From UBA3478 sp964217345 (lineage in GTDB: Bacteria > Bacteroidota > Bacteroidia > Flavobacteriales > Flavobacteriaceae), in assembly GCA_964217345.1 (NCBI GenBank), contig CAXPJI010000018.1, positions 1 to 38,900 on the forward strand: a DNA stretch of 38,900 nucleotides, in the 5' to 3' direction. The translations under genes were made by a program, and so were the position numbers. Each line of letters begins with the position of its first letter. Position 1 is the first letter of the stretch. The notes under the pieces are model-generated. The model was not told the DNA's origin, made no database searches, and saw nothing but the letters and a program-made list of their open reading frames with translations. Positions 7,521-16,838 of the stretch are shown piece after piece.

Positions 7521-10061
7521 ATGGACGATAATTTTTCACCGAGAGTTAAAGAGGTTCTCTCTCACTCTAAAGATGAGGCACTCCGATTAGGGCATGACTT
7601 TATTGGAACAGAGCACTTGCTTTTAGGCATTCTTAAAGATGGTAGCGGAAAAGCGATCAGTATTCTGGATCAGCTTGATATCGATTTAGACCATCTCCGC
7701 AGAAAAGTAGAAATTCTTAGCCCTAGTAATACTGAAGAATTGACGAGTAACGATAAGAAAAACTTGCGGTTAACTCGTCAGGCCGAACGCGCCATTAAAA
7801 CTACCTTTTTAGAGGCTAAATTATTCCAAAGCACGACCATCAATACTGCGCATCTTTTACTCTGTATTCTTCGAAATGAAAACGATCCGACTACGCGTTT
7901 AATGCAGAAAATGAAAGTAGATTACGACACGGTTAAAGAGCAGTTCAAGTCGATGATTACTCAAGATGAAGATTATCTAGATAGCCCGTCGGCCGATTCG
8001 TTTTCAGAGTCTTCTGACCTGCCTGAAGAAGAAAACGCATCAAATAAGGCCTCGAGTAGTTCAAAGAAAGGAGTGAAATCAAAGACTCCTGTTCTGGATA
8101 ATTTTGGAAGAGATTTAACCAAACTTGCCGAAGAAAATAAGCTAGACCCCGTAGTTGGCCGATCTAAAGAAATTGAACGAGTTTCTCAAATCTTAAGTCG
8201 TAGAAAGAAGAACAATCCACTACTTATCGGTGAACCCGGTGTAGGAAAAAGCGCCATTGCTGAGGGGCTCGCACTGCGCATTGTTCAAAAGAAAGTATCT
8301 CGTATCCTTTACAACAAAAGAGTTATTACACTGGATTTAGCGTCACTAGTGGCAGGTACTAAGTATCGCGGTCAATTTGAAGAACGCATGAAGGCAGTGA
8401 TGAATGAGTTAGAAAAGAATAGAGATATCATTCTATTCATCGACGAAATTCATACCATTGTAGGTGCAGGGGGTGCAACAGGAAGCCTAGACGCCTCAAA
8501 CATGTTTAAGCCAGCTCTTGCTCGTGGAGAGGTTCAATGCATTGGAGCCACCACCCTAGATGAGTTTCGTCAACACATCGAAAAAGACGGAGCCCTAGAA
8601 CGTCGTTTTCAAAAGGTCATTGTGGAGCCAACCTCTATCGATGAAACCATTGAAATACTTCAAAATATTAGAGAACGTTACGAAGATCATCATAATGTAC
8701 GCTACACTGATGAGGCCTTAGCTGCGTGCGTCAGCTTAACGAACCGATACATTAGCGATCGTTTTCTTCCCGACAAAGCAATAGACGCTCTAGACGAAGC
8801 TGGATCTCGTGTTCACATCATTAATATGAATGTTCCGAAGCAAATTCTTGAACTGGAGAAAAAGCTTGAAGATGTGCGCGTTCTTAAAAACGAAGTCGTA
8901 AAAAAACAGCGCTATGAAGAAGCCGCAAAATTACGAGATGACGAGAAACGCCTTGAAAAGGAATTAGAGGATGCGCAAGCAACCTGGGAGGAAGAGAGTA
9001 AGCAGCATCGAGAGATAGTCGATACAGAACAAGTGGCCGATATAGTATCAATGATGAGCGGTATACCCGTAACCAAAATCGCAACAGCAGAAAGCAATAA
9101 ACTTGCAGAACTCCCCAATGTTTTAAAAAAGAAATTAATCGGTCAGGACGATGCAGTAGATAAAGTTGCGCGTGCCATTCAAAGAAATCGAGCCGGCTTG
9201 AAAGATCCAAACAAACCTATAGGATCGTTTATATTTTTAGGTCAAACAGGTGTTGGTAAAACACAGTTAACCAAGGTTTTAGCAAGAGAGCTTTTTGACA
9301 GTGAAGATGCACTGATCCGAATTGACATGAGTGAGTACATGGAGAAGTTTGCGATTTCGCGATTAGTCGGTGCACCTCCAGGATATGTCGGATATGAAGA
9401 AGGCGGACAACTCACTGAAAAGGTGAGAAGAAAACCATATGCAGTTATCCTTTTTGACGAAATCGAAAAGGCACATCCGGATATTTTCAATATGCTTTTA
9501 CAAGTCTTAGACGATGGATACTTAACCGATAGTTTAGGCCGTAAAATCGACTTTAGAAATACAATTATCATCATGACTTCAAACATTGGTGCGCGACAGA
9601 TTAAAGATTTCGGGCAAGGTGTCGGGTTTGGAACTGCAGCCAAGAAAGCACAAGAAGGTGATCATAATCGTGGAGTCATTGAAAAAGCGTTGAAAAAAGC
9701 TTTTGCGCCTGAGTTTTTGAATCGTATTGACGACGTTGTCGTGTTTAACGCCTTAGAAAAAGAGGATATTCACAAAATCATCGATATTGAGCTTAAAAAA
9801 GTCGTTCATCGTATCGAAGATTTAGGCTACACAATTGAACTCTCTAAAGAAGCGAAAGAATTTATCGCTGACAAGGGATTCGATAAACAATACGGTGCGC
9901 GTCCACTTAAAAGAGCGATCCAGAAGTATATCGAAGATTTGTTAGCCGAAGAGATTGTAAATAATCGTTTAACCGAAGGTGATCAAATAGTTCTAGACCT
10001 AGAAGATTCGAAAGAGAGTCTAATCGTTCAACGATCTACAACCACTGAAAGTGCAGATTAA
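7521..10061 (+). CDS. clpC: ClpC-type AAA+ unfoldase of the Clp protease
   Basis: 846 residues, usual ClpC length. ClpC unfolds substrates and feeds them to the ClpP peptidase. The N-domain (1-145) has two Clp-N repeats. AAA-1 has Walker A GEPGVGKS (237-244) and Walker B IILFIDEI (303-310). A UVR/middle coiled-coil lies at about 440-490, around KKQRYEEAAKLRDDEKRLEK. AAA-2 has Walker A GQTGVGKT (574-581) and Walker B VILFDEIEK (642-650). The GVGFG loop at 700-704 matches the ClpP-docking tripeptide loop, which together with the UVR segment separates ClpC from ClpB. Neither clpP nor mcsB lies in this window. It is monocistronic: a strong terminator stands at 10140-10169. The start ATG 7521 is preceded by a GGAAG that could pair with 16S rRNA. 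Confidence 0.97.
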   Translation: MDDNFSPRVKEVLSHSKDEALRLGHDFIGTEHLLLGILKDGSGKAISILDQLDIDLDHLRRKVEILSPSNTEELTSNDKKNLRLTRQAERAIKTTFLEAKLFQSTTINTAHLLLCILRNENDPTTRLMQKMKVDYDTVKEQFKSMITQDEDYLDSPSADSFSESSDLPEEENASNKASSSSKKGVKSKTPVLDNFGRDLTKLAEENKLDPVVGRSKEIERVSQILSRRKKNNPLLIGEPGVGKSAIAEGLALRIVQKKVSRILYNKRVITLDLASLVAGTKYRGQFEERMKAVMNELEKNRDIILFIDEIHTIVGAGGATGSLDASNMFKPALARGEVQCIGATTLDEFRQHIEKDGALERRFQKVIVEPTSIDETIEILQNIRERYEDHHNVRYTDEALAACVSLTNRYISDRFLPDKAIDALDEAGSRVHIINMNVPKQILELEKKLEDVRVLKNEVVKKQRYEEAAKLRDDEKRLEKELEDAQATWEEESKQHREIVDTEQVADIVSMMSGIPVTKIATAESNKLAELPNVLKKKLIGQDDAVDKVARAIQRNRAGLKDPNKPIGSFIFLGQTGVGKTQLTKVLARELFDSEDALIRIDMSEYMEKFAISRLVGAPPGYVGYEEGGQLTEKVRRKPYAVILFDEIEKAHPDIFNMLLQVLDDGYLTDSLGRKIDFRNTIIIMTSNIGARQIKDFGQGVGFGTAAKKAQEGDHNRGVIEKALKKAFAPEFLNRIDDVVVFNALEKEDIHKIIDIELKKVVHRIEDLGYTIELSKEAKEFIADKGFDKQYGARPLKRAIQKYIEDLLAEEIVNNRLTEGDQIVLDLEDSKESLIVQRSTTTESAD

Positions 10062-10069
10062 AGATTAAA

Positions 10070-10102
10070 CAAAACGCAGCGTTTTGACAGATCTGCTGCA
10101 GA
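10070..10102. promoter_or_regulatory. Tandem palindromes between clpC and the thr operon
   Basis: CAAAACGC-A-GCGTTTTG (10070-10086) is a perfect 17-base palindrome. CAGATCTG (10088-10095) and TCTGCTGCAGA (10092-10102) follow at once. They lie 8 bases after the clpC stop and upstream of the terminator. They could be a protein-binding site or a hairpin in the clpC 3' end; the function is unknown. Confidence 0.4.
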
Positions 10103-10139
10103 AGAAGTAATAATTCTAGATTCTAAATAGAATAATGTT

Positions 10140-10169
10140 AAAAAGAGTGCAGGTTTCTGTGCTCTTTTT
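10140..10169 (+). terminator. Intrinsic terminator of clpC
   Basis: Thirteen-base arms at 10140-10152 and 10157-10169, starting in A5GAG and ending in CTCT5, pair fully apart from two G-U wobbles around loop GTTT. A and T runs on both sides let it work in either direction. It isolates clpC from thrA. Confidence 0.85.
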
Positions 10170-10208
10170 CTGTTTTGAAGTACTTTGCCCGCCTAGAATT
10201 CATCAATC

Positions 10209-12662
10209 ATGATCGTATTAAAATTTGGAGGTAGTTCTGTAGCCGACTCAGAACGCCTTGACAAGGTGGTAGCTATTATAAAATCCCATGCCGCGAAAGA
10301 CCGTGTAACGGTTGTTGTTTCAGCGTTCGGAAACACCACTAATCTTTTAACTACGGCCCTTCAATCGGCTTCAATACAAGACAATGAGTACTTAGATTCA
10401 CTAGAAAGTGTCTTCGCTAAGGTAGATGCGATTTCTGAAAGCCTCGAGCTTTCAAAGACTGCGATAAAAGCTATTACTAGATACAAGGAAGAGCTTTCGA
10501 AAATGCTAGAAGGGGTGTTTTTAACTAGAGAAGCAGGGCCACGAATTACCGATAAAATATTGGGAACAGGCGAGCTATTTTCTTCTTTACTCTTAACCGA
10601 AAAACTCAATAGCTCAGGAAGCAAGGCAATTTGGAAAAACTCTTACAATTTTATCAAAGTAAGTGACGAAAACGGCGAGAAAAAGGTGATACAAAAACCA
10701 TCTTATCGTTCGATGCAAAGCTTACTAGAACACGATGAGGTTGTTGTTGTCCCAGGTTTTATCGCAAGTACTGAAAATGGGGTTCCCACCACTCTAGGCC
10801 GAGGAGGATCTGATTTTTCAGCCGCACTTTATTCAGCAGGGCTAGAAGCAAGTAAACTATTCATCTATACCGACGTAAGTGGGATATATACAGCAGATCC
10901 AAGAGTCGTAAAACAAGCACGACCCGTTGAGAAACTTTCTTATCGAGAGGCTTTAGAATTATCGCATTTCGGAGCTAAGGTATTGTATGCCCCATCGGTA
11001 CAACCTGCCTTTGAAAAAAAGATTCCAATTTACATCAAGAATACCTTTGAGCCTGATGCTCAAGGCACGCTAATTCAGGATCTTTCAACCGATAAAAATG
11101 AAACTACCGTAAGAGGTATTACTCATTTAGAGTCAATTTCTTTGATTACTGTTGAGGGCGCCGGTATGATTGGACGATTCGGATTCGCCAAACGCTTTTT
11201 CGAAGCAATAGGTAATGAAAGAATTAATATCATATTAATTACCCAAGCCTCTTCAGAATATTCCTTGTGTGTGGCTGTCGCTACAGAAGATGCACACCAA
11301 GCAAAAGCAGTAATCGATCGAGAATTTGCGCTAGAGATCGAGACCCGCAGAATACATCCGGTAACTGTAGTTTCTGATTTAAGTATCGTTGCGCTGGTAG
11401 GAGAACAAATGAAGAATCATACTGGAGTAAGCGGCAAGCTCTTTAGTAGTCTAGGAGCCAATAACATCAACATTGTAGCCATCGCACAAGGTTCGTCGGA
11501 GCGAAACATCTCCTTTGTCATCGGACAAAAGAATGTCAAGAAAGCGCTAAACACTATTCATGAGCGTTTCTTTGAGCGTCAACGAAAGCAAGTCAATCTC
11601 TTTGTTGTTGGTGTTGGAACCGTTGGTTCTCGCCTATTAAATATTCTCAATAATCAAAAAGAGCACTTGCTCGAAAAACTATCGATTGACCTTCGTGTTG
11701 TCGGAATTAGTAACTCTAGAACAATGAGTTTCATACCTGGCGGACATAACCTAGAAGATTGGAAAAAACCACTCGAGTCAGGTAAACCTGCAAGTATAGA
11801 GACCTTCATTAGCACCCTAACAGAGCTCAATCTACGCAACAGTATTTTTATCGACAATACAGCGAGTGACCTCGTTGCTAACACCTATTATCGACTATTA
11901 TCCCAAGGAATTGGTGTCGTTACCTGCAATAAGATAGCGTGCTCCTCAGACCTAGACAATTATAAAACCCTACAGAAAGAAAGTATAAGAGGACAAGTTC
12001 CTTTCTTCTATGAAACCAATGTAGGTGCAGGATTACCCATCATAGATACCCTTAAGAATCTCATTGATTCTGGAGATTCAGTAAACTCTATAACTGCGGT
12101 ACTATCAGGAAGTTTAAATTTCATTTTCGATACTTATAACGGCACTGAACCTTTCGAATCGATCGTTCGACAAGCAATGACGGGTGGATACACCGAACCA
12201 GATCCAAGAATCGATCTGAGCGGTCTCGATGTAAAGAGAAAGCTATTGATCTTGGCGCGAGAGAGCGGTTATCCATTAGAAATTGAGGATATCAAAACTG
12301 CTCCTTTTCTCCCTGAAAAGGCTGCAAATGCCACGAGTATCGATGCGTTTTTAGACGCACTAAAAGAGAACGAATCTCATTTTCAATCCCTCTTTAAGAG
12401 TGCTAATAGCAAAGGGAATAAACTGAAGTTTGTGGCCGAGCTTTATAAAGACGATAATGATCAACTCATTACTAAAGTCGGGCTAAAAGCGGTCTCCCCT
12501 GATTCAGATTACTACAACCTATCAGGCAGTGACAATATTCTGATTTTATATACGGATCGTTACCGATCTCAACCCCTTGTTATTAAAGGAGCTGGTGCTG
12601 GAGCGGATGTGACCGCCTCAGGTTTATTTGGGGATATTATTAGAGCAAGCAATCAACGATGA
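10209..12662 (+). CDS. thrA: Bifunctional aspartokinase / homoserine dehydrogenase
   Basis: 817 residues, the usual length of the fused enzyme. It catalyses the first step (aspartate phosphorylation) and the third step (aspartate semialdehyde to homoserine) of threonine synthesis. The aspartokinase domain (1-295) starts with K5-FGGSS and has TTLGRGGSDFSAA (194-206) near the active site. Two ACT regulatory domains (about 308-455) include GAGMIGRFG and SGKLFSSLGANNINI. The homoserine dehydrogenase part (about 460-815) has the NAD(P) glycine motif VVGVGTVGS (466-474), the YETNVGAGLP block (601-610) and the GGYTEPDPRIDLSG block (659-672). The ACT domains suggest threonine feedback, inferred from the family. 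The stop overlaps the thrB ATG (ATGA). The first gene of a tight thrABC operon, 147 bases after clpC and beyond its terminator. Confidence 0.97.
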   Translation: MIVLKFGGSSVADSERLDKVVAIIKSHAAKDRVTVVVSAFGNTTNLLTTALQSASIQDNEYLDSLESVFAKVDAISESLELSKTAIKAITRYKEELSKMLEGVFLTREAGPRITDKILGTGELFSSLLLTEKLNSSGSKAIWKNSYNFIKVSDENGEKKVIQKPSYRSMQSLLEHDEVVVVPGFIASTENGVPTTLGRGGSDFSAALYSAGLEASKLFIYTDVSGIYTADPRVVKQARPVEKLSYREALELSHFGAKVLYAPSVQPAFEKKIPIYIKNTFEPDAQGTLIQDLSTDKNETTVRGITHLESISLITVEGAGMIGRFGFAKRFFEAIGNERINIILITQASSEYSLCVAVATEDAHQAKAVIDREFALEIETRRIHPVTVVSDLSIVALVGEQMKNHTGVSGKLFSSLGANNINIVAIAQGSSERNISFVIGQKNVKKALNTIHERFFERQRKQVNLFVVGVGTVGSRLLNILNNQKEHLLEKLSIDLRVVGISNSRTMSFIPGGHNLEDWKKPLESGKPASIETFISTLTELNLRNSIFIDNTASDLVANTYYRLLSQGIGVVTCNKIACSSDLDNYKTLQKESIRGQVPFFYETNVGAGLPIIDTLKNLIDSGDSVNSITAVLSGSLNFIFDTYNGTEPFESIVRQAMTGGYTEPDPRIDLSGLDVKRKLLILARESGYPLEIEDIKTAPFLPEKAANATSIDAFLDALKENESHFQSLFKSANSKGNKLKFVAELYKDDNDQLITKVGLKAVSPDSDYYNLSGSDNILILYTDRYRSQPLVIKGAGAGADVTASGLFGDIIRASNQR

Positions 12663-13588
12663 AAAACTCAATACGCATATGGTGTCCTGCTTCTGTAGCT
12701 AACATTAATGTTGGATTTGATGCACTGGGCTTTTGCCTTTCTGACGCTGGTGATGAAATTATTGCTGAACGCGTTGACAGCCCTGGGGTTCATCTCGGAG
12801 AACTAAAAGGATTCCCTACCCCCAATAAGCCTGAAGAAAATGTTGCCTATGTGGCAGCTAACTCGGTTTATCGCGCTGCCAAAGAACCGAACATCGGGAT
12901 TCGACTAAACATCGATAAAAGAATTAAGCCTGGCAGTGGGGTCGGAAGTAGTGCAGCAAGCGCCGTCGGAGCTGCCTTTGCTGCAAATGAGCTACTCGGT
13001 AGACCATTTACCAAAGAAGAATTACTACCCTTTTGCATCGACGGTGAGGCTATTGCCAGTAAAACTAGACATGCTGATAATATCGCTCCGGCGCTCTTAG
13101 GAGGATTTTGCTTAGTGGTCACTCAAGACGATCATTTGGCAGTAAGTCTAGAAACCAATTTAGATCTACATTACGTAGTTGCGCATCAACAGATTGAGAT
13201 TAAAACCTCTACTTCTAGAACGGTAATACCCCATGAGATCCCTTTAGAGACAGCGATCAAACAATGGAGTAATCTCGGAGGCTTTACGGCTGCTTTATTC
13301 AAAAACGACAAAGATTTACTCGCCTATTGCGCGAAAGACTTTGTGGTAGAGACTCACCGAAAGTCACAAATTCCTCACTTTGATGAATTGAAAGAATTAG
13401 CAGTGGCTAATGGAGCTTTAATTTTTGGGATTTCTGGCTCAGGACCCTCGGTATTTGCCTTATGTGAAAGTGATCAAAACGCAAAGGCAGTAGAGGAATC
13501 CTTTGATCAGCTTTTGACTAAAAAAGAACATGCCTACCAACTATATTCTGGTAGCGTAGATAAAAAAGGAGTTCATGAACTACTATAA
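12659..13588 (+). CDS. thrB: Homoserine kinase
   Basis: 309 residues of the GHMP kinase family; it phosphorylates homoserine with ATP to O-phosphohomoserine. The GHMP ATP-binding motif PGSGVGSSAAS lies at 91-101. The N-terminal P10-ASVANINVGFDALG substrate segment and the C-terminal GISGSGPSVFAL glycine loop are also present. The start ATG overlaps the thrA stop by four bases, and the end overlaps thrC by 14 bases, which points to translational coupling across thrA-thrB-thrC. It is a normal-length protein with no anomalies. Confidence 0.97.
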   Translation: MKNSIRIWCPASVANINVGFDALGFCLSDAGDEIIAERVDSPGVHLGELKGFPTPNKPEENVAYVAANSVYRAAKEPNIGIRLNIDKRIKPGSGVGSSAASAVGAAFAANELLGRPFTKEELLPFCIDGEAIASKTRHADNIAPALLGGFCLVVTQDDHLAVSLETNLDLHYVVAHQQIEIKTSTSRTVIPHEIPLETAIKQWSNLGGFTAALFKNDKDLLAYCAKDFVVETHRKSQIPHFDELKELAVANGALIFGISGSGPSVFALCESDQNAKAVEESFDQLLTKKEHAYQLYSGSVDKKGVHELL

Positions 13589-14873
13589 TTTAGGTTCACG
13601 TTCGATCGTCACTTCTTTTAGTGATGCTGTTATTCAAGGAATCGCACCCGACCGATCACTCTATTTTCCAGAGAGAATCCCTCAACTTTCGACCGATCTT
13701 TTAAACAACATCGCTAACGTTCCACTCATTGAATTAGCGATAGAGGCTTTGAACCCTTTCACTTCGCCAGATCTTAGTAAAGAAGAGCTAAGACTAATTC
13801 TCGAAAATACCTTAGACTTTGAATTTCCGTTAGTAGAAATTGGTCCCCACTATACTTTAGAATTATTTCATGGCCCTACACTAGCATTCAAGGATGTCGG
13901 TGCTCGATTTATGGCGCAATGTCTAGGTAAATTCGCGGGGCGAAAAAACTGGAGTTCTAAAACTACGGTTCTTGTGGCGACCTCAGGAGATACTGGTGGT
14001 GCGGTTGCCAACGGATTTCTCGGTGTTGAAGGTGTCGATGTCGTTATTTTGTTTCCTGAAGGAAAAGTAAGTGAGGTACAGGAACTTCAAATGACTACGT
14101 TAGGTCAGAATATCACAGCACTTGAAGTTAAAGGAAGTTTTGATGATTGTCAATCCTATGTAAAGTCAGCTTTCGTTGATAAGGATTTAACCAGTCACAG
14201 AAGGCTTACTTCTGCAAACAGCATTAACGTAGCGCGCTGGTTACCTCAAATGCTTTATTATTTTGCCGCCTATCAAAACTTAAGAAAGCTTGGAGACTCA
14301 AGAACACCGGTATTTTCAGTTCCTTCAGGGAATTTCGGAAATATTTGTGCAGGGATGATGGCTAAAGAAATCGGATTACCCCTAGAGCGTTTTATCGCCG
14401 CAACTAATATCAATGACACTGTAGTTCGCTATTTAAATAGCAAGGTCTACGAACCTAAACCCACCACTCCTACCCTCTCTAACGCAATGGATGTTAGTGA
14501 TCCCTCTAACTTTATCCGAATCGAAGAATTGTTTAAAAAACAAGATCTAGAGCGTGTGATTAAGGCTTACCGTTTTGACGATTCCCAAACATTGGAAGCA
14601 ATGAAACATCTTTTCAAGGAGTACGCTTATGTCGCCGATCCTCATGGGGCTATTGGCTACTTAGGCCTAGAAGCTGACCCTATTGATTCTTCTTTAGAAG
14701 TCGGTATTTTTCTTGAAACCGCTCATCCAGTCAAGTTCGATGAAGCAGTGAAAAAGGCTATCGACAAAGATGTAGTAAAGCCGGAGAGTGTAAAACGCTT
14801 ACGTTCTCTTGAAAAAGTTTCGAAAAAAATAGAATCATATACTGATCTCAAAGACTTATTAAGCAGTAATTAA
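13575..14873 (+). CDS. thrC: Threonine synthase
   Basis: 432 residues. A PLP enzyme turning O-phosphohomoserine into threonine and phosphate. The PLP lysine is K106 in HGPTLAFKDVGARF. The SGDTGGAVANGFLG block (about 138-151) and the SVPSGNFGNICAG block (about 250-262) are the phosphate-binding and PLP-contact regions. The N-terminal YYNLGSR and the overall length fit the long (E. coli/yeast-like) threonine synthase class. It overlaps thrB by 14 bases and completes the thr operon; gcvT follows 26 bases later on the same strand and may be cotranscribed. Confidence 0.97.
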   Translation: MNYYNLGSRSIVTSFSDAVIQGIAPDRSLYFPERIPQLSTDLLNNIANVPLIELAIEALNPFTSPDLSKEELRLILENTLDFEFPLVEIGPHYTLELFHGPTLAFKDVGARFMAQCLGKFAGRKNWSSKTTVLVATSGDTGGAVANGFLGVEGVDVVILFPEGKVSEVQELQMTTLGQNITALEVKGSFDDCQSYVKSAFVDKDLTSHRRLTSANSINVARWLPQMLYYFAAYQNLRKLGDSRTPVFSVPSGNFGNICAGMMAKEIGLPLERFIAATNINDTVVRYLNSKVYEPKPTTPTLSNAMDVSDPSNFIRIEELFKKQDLERVIKAYRFDDSQTLEAMKHLFKEYAYVADPHGAIGYLGLEADPIDSSLEVGIFLETAHPVKFDEAVKKAIDKDVVKPESVKRLRSLEKVSKKIESYTDLKDLLSSN

Positions 14874-14899
14874 TCGCTAATTTTAGACAAAATTTAGTG

Positions 14900-15973
14900 A
14901 TGAAGAAAACTGCACTTTACGATAAGCATGTGGCCTTAGGTGCCAAAATGGTTGAATTCGCCGGATTCCAAATGCCGGTTTCTTATGAAGGTATTCAATT
15001 AGAACACAATGCAGTAAGAGAAAATGCTGGTGTATTTGATGTATCGCATATGGGCGAGTTTTTCATCGAAGGCCCAAAAGCTCAAGAATTATTAAATCGA
15101 GTATGTAGTAACGATACTGCCAAGCTCAAAATTGGTGCGGCTCAGTATAACTACTTTCCGAATTACGATGATGGAATTGTTGACGACTTAATCGTTTATA
15201 AAATAGATGAAGAGAAATTCATGCTAGTGGTGAATGCCTCTAACATTGAAAAAGACTGGGCTCATATTAGTAAAGAAAATGAATCTATTGGTGCATTACT
15301 TAGAAATGAGTCTGACAACTATTCACTTCTTGCAGTTCAAGGACCAAAGGCAGCTGAAATACTACAATCCTTTACCTCATACGACCTTAGCAGTGTTCCC
15401 TTTTATCACTTTATTGAGGGGTCACTTTCAGGAATCAATGAGCTCATTATTTCAGCGACCGGTTACACAGGGTCAGGAGGCTTTGAGATCTATTGTAAAA
15501 ATGATACCGTCGATGCACTTTGGGACCTGATTATAGAAGCCGGGATTAGACCGATAGGTCTTGCTGCAAGAGACACCTTACGTTTAGAAATGGGTTACTG
15601 TCTCTATGGTAATGATATTGATGAAACTACACATCCGATCGAAGCAGGTCTAGGTTGGGTAACTAAATTTAATCATGATTTCATCAATAAAGAGAAGATC
15701 GAGAAAGACAAAGAACAAGGAGTCGCTAATCGATTGGTCGGTTTTAAGATGATTGACAAAGGAATTCCGAGACACGACTATGAAATCTGCGATGAAGAAG
15801 GCACAAGGATCGGACGAGTAACTTCAGGTACCAGTTCTCCTTCTTTAGGTTATGGTATTGGTCTTGGTTATGTAACTACCAATAAGGCAGTGGCTGGTTC
15901 CAAAGTATTTATTCAGGTACGCAACAAATCTTTAGAGGCTGAGGTAGTTAAACTACCCTTTTACAAGGCTTGA
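14900..15973 (+). CDS. gcvT: Aminomethyltransferase (glycine cleavage T protein)
   Basis: 357 residues from the ATG at 14900. A GTG sits directly before it at 14897 and would add one residue; ATG is preferred. GcvT moves the methylene group from aminomethylated H-protein lipoyl to tetrahydrofolate. Family blocks are present: MVEFAGFQMPVSYEG near the N-terminus, GVFDVSHMGEF, the ATGYTGSGGFEIY folate/substrate block and GLAARDTLRLEMGYCLYGND. No gcvH or gcvP is in the window, so the cleavage system is split, as in many Bacteroidota. It is downstream of thrC; threonine and glycine/serine C1 metabolism are linked. Its stop overlaps the next ATG by one base (TGATG). Confidence 0.96.
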   Translation: MKKTALYDKHVALGAKMVEFAGFQMPVSYEGIQLEHNAVRENAGVFDVSHMGEFFIEGPKAQELLNRVCSNDTAKLKIGAAQYNYFPNYDDGIVDDLIVYKIDEEKFMLVVNASNIEKDWAHISKENESIGALLRNESDNYSLLAVQGPKAAEILQSFTSYDLSSVPFYHFIEGSLSGINELIISATGYTGSGGFEIYCKNDTVDALWDLIIEAGIRPIGLAARDTLRLEMGYCLYGNDIDETTHPIEAGLGWVTKFNHDFINKEKIEKDKEQGVANRLVGFKMIDKGIPRHDYEICDEEGTRIGRVTSGTSSPSLGYGIGLGYVTTNKAVAGSKVFIQVRNKSLEAEVVKLPFYKA

Positions 15974-16791
15974 TGAATAAACATCGGATATTAATTCTAG
16001 GGGGTAGTGGCTTCATTGGCCAGAAACTCTACAAAGAATTAAGTCCCTTCATCGATACCTACGCTACCTTTTGTCATCATCAAGAATTCGAGAACAATCA
16101 TCGATTCTTTTCCTTTGATGTGAGTGAAGACGACATTGTACCCATATTAGATGAGATTAAGCCCACCCAAATTATCTCGCTACTAAGAGGACCTTATGCA
16201 CATTTAGTATTAACACATAAGCACATTATTGAATGGCTAAGCAGTCAGAAAGCTCAAATTATATTTATGAGCTCTGCGAATGTTTTCGATGCGTACACCC
16301 AGTTCCCGAATTATGAAAATGATAAAACCCTTTCGGTGAGTCCGCAAGGAAAATATCAAATCCAGATTGAAAACAGCCTAATGAAATTGCCCGAACGTAA
16401 ATGGACCATTCTGCGCGTTCCTATGATCTTTGGAAATCAGTCTCCTAGACTACAAGAATTAAAATCCCAGATCCTGCAAGGTGAAGCGATCGAGGTATTC
16501 CCCAACTTATCGCTGAATGTAACTTTTGCAGACAAATTAGCGCAGCAAATTCATTACATCATCAATCGAAACAAGAAAGGGATACTGCATCTCGGCAGCA
16601 GAGATCTTTGCTTACATGAAGACTTTATTCGAAGCTTAATTGATCGACTGGGCAACTTTCACCCAACCTTAAAGCGAGTGTATACCACCAATGATATCCG
16701 TTATTCAGCTGTAATTGCCAAAGACAGACCCCTGCCTAAGTACCTTCAATTCGACGTTAATGATGTAATAAGGCATCATCACCCTATTTAA
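15973..16791 (+). CDS. RmlD-like extended SDR / NAD-dependent epimerase family protein
   Basis: 272 residues from the ATG at 15973. A Rossmann NAD(P) motif GGSGFIG lies at 10-16. The SSANVFD segment (100-106) sits where SDR reductases place the catalytic Ser/Thr. The expected YxxxK pair is not intact: the matching stretch reads GKYQIQIENS (126-135), with Y128 but Ile at 132 where Lys belongs. Fold similarity to dTDP-4-dehydrorhamnose reductases is clear, but substrate and activity are unknown. Possibly it uses another base or is non-catalytic. It is translationally coupled to gcvT (one-base overlap) and is followed by yebC, which has its own promoter. Confidence 0.7.
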   Translation: MNKHRILILGGSGFIGQKLYKELSPFIDTYATFCHHQEFENNHRFFSFDVSEDDIVPILDEIKPTQIISLLRGPYAHLVLTHKHIIEWLSSQKAQIIFMSSANVFDAYTQFPNYENDKTLSVSPQGKYQIQIENSLMKLPERKWTILRVPMIFGNQSPRLQELKSQILQGEAIEVFPNLSLNVTFADKLAQQIHYIINRNKKGILHLGSRDLCLHEDFIRSLIDRLGNFHPTLKRVYTTNDIRYSAVIAKDRPLPKYLQFDVNDVIRHHHPI

Positions 16792-16816
16792 AGGATAGGC
16801 AATTTTATTACTTTTG
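16787..16816 (+). promoter_or_regulatory. Promoter of yebC
   Basis: TACTTTTG (16809-16816) matches TAnnTTTG exactly. TTTA lies 18 bases upstream, overlapping the SDR stop codon, the same TTTA-N18 layout as the promoter before 20525. The yebC ATG lies 22 bases downstream. Confidence 0.55.
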
Positions 16817-16838
16817 TTTTCGAAATAAAATCACCGAA

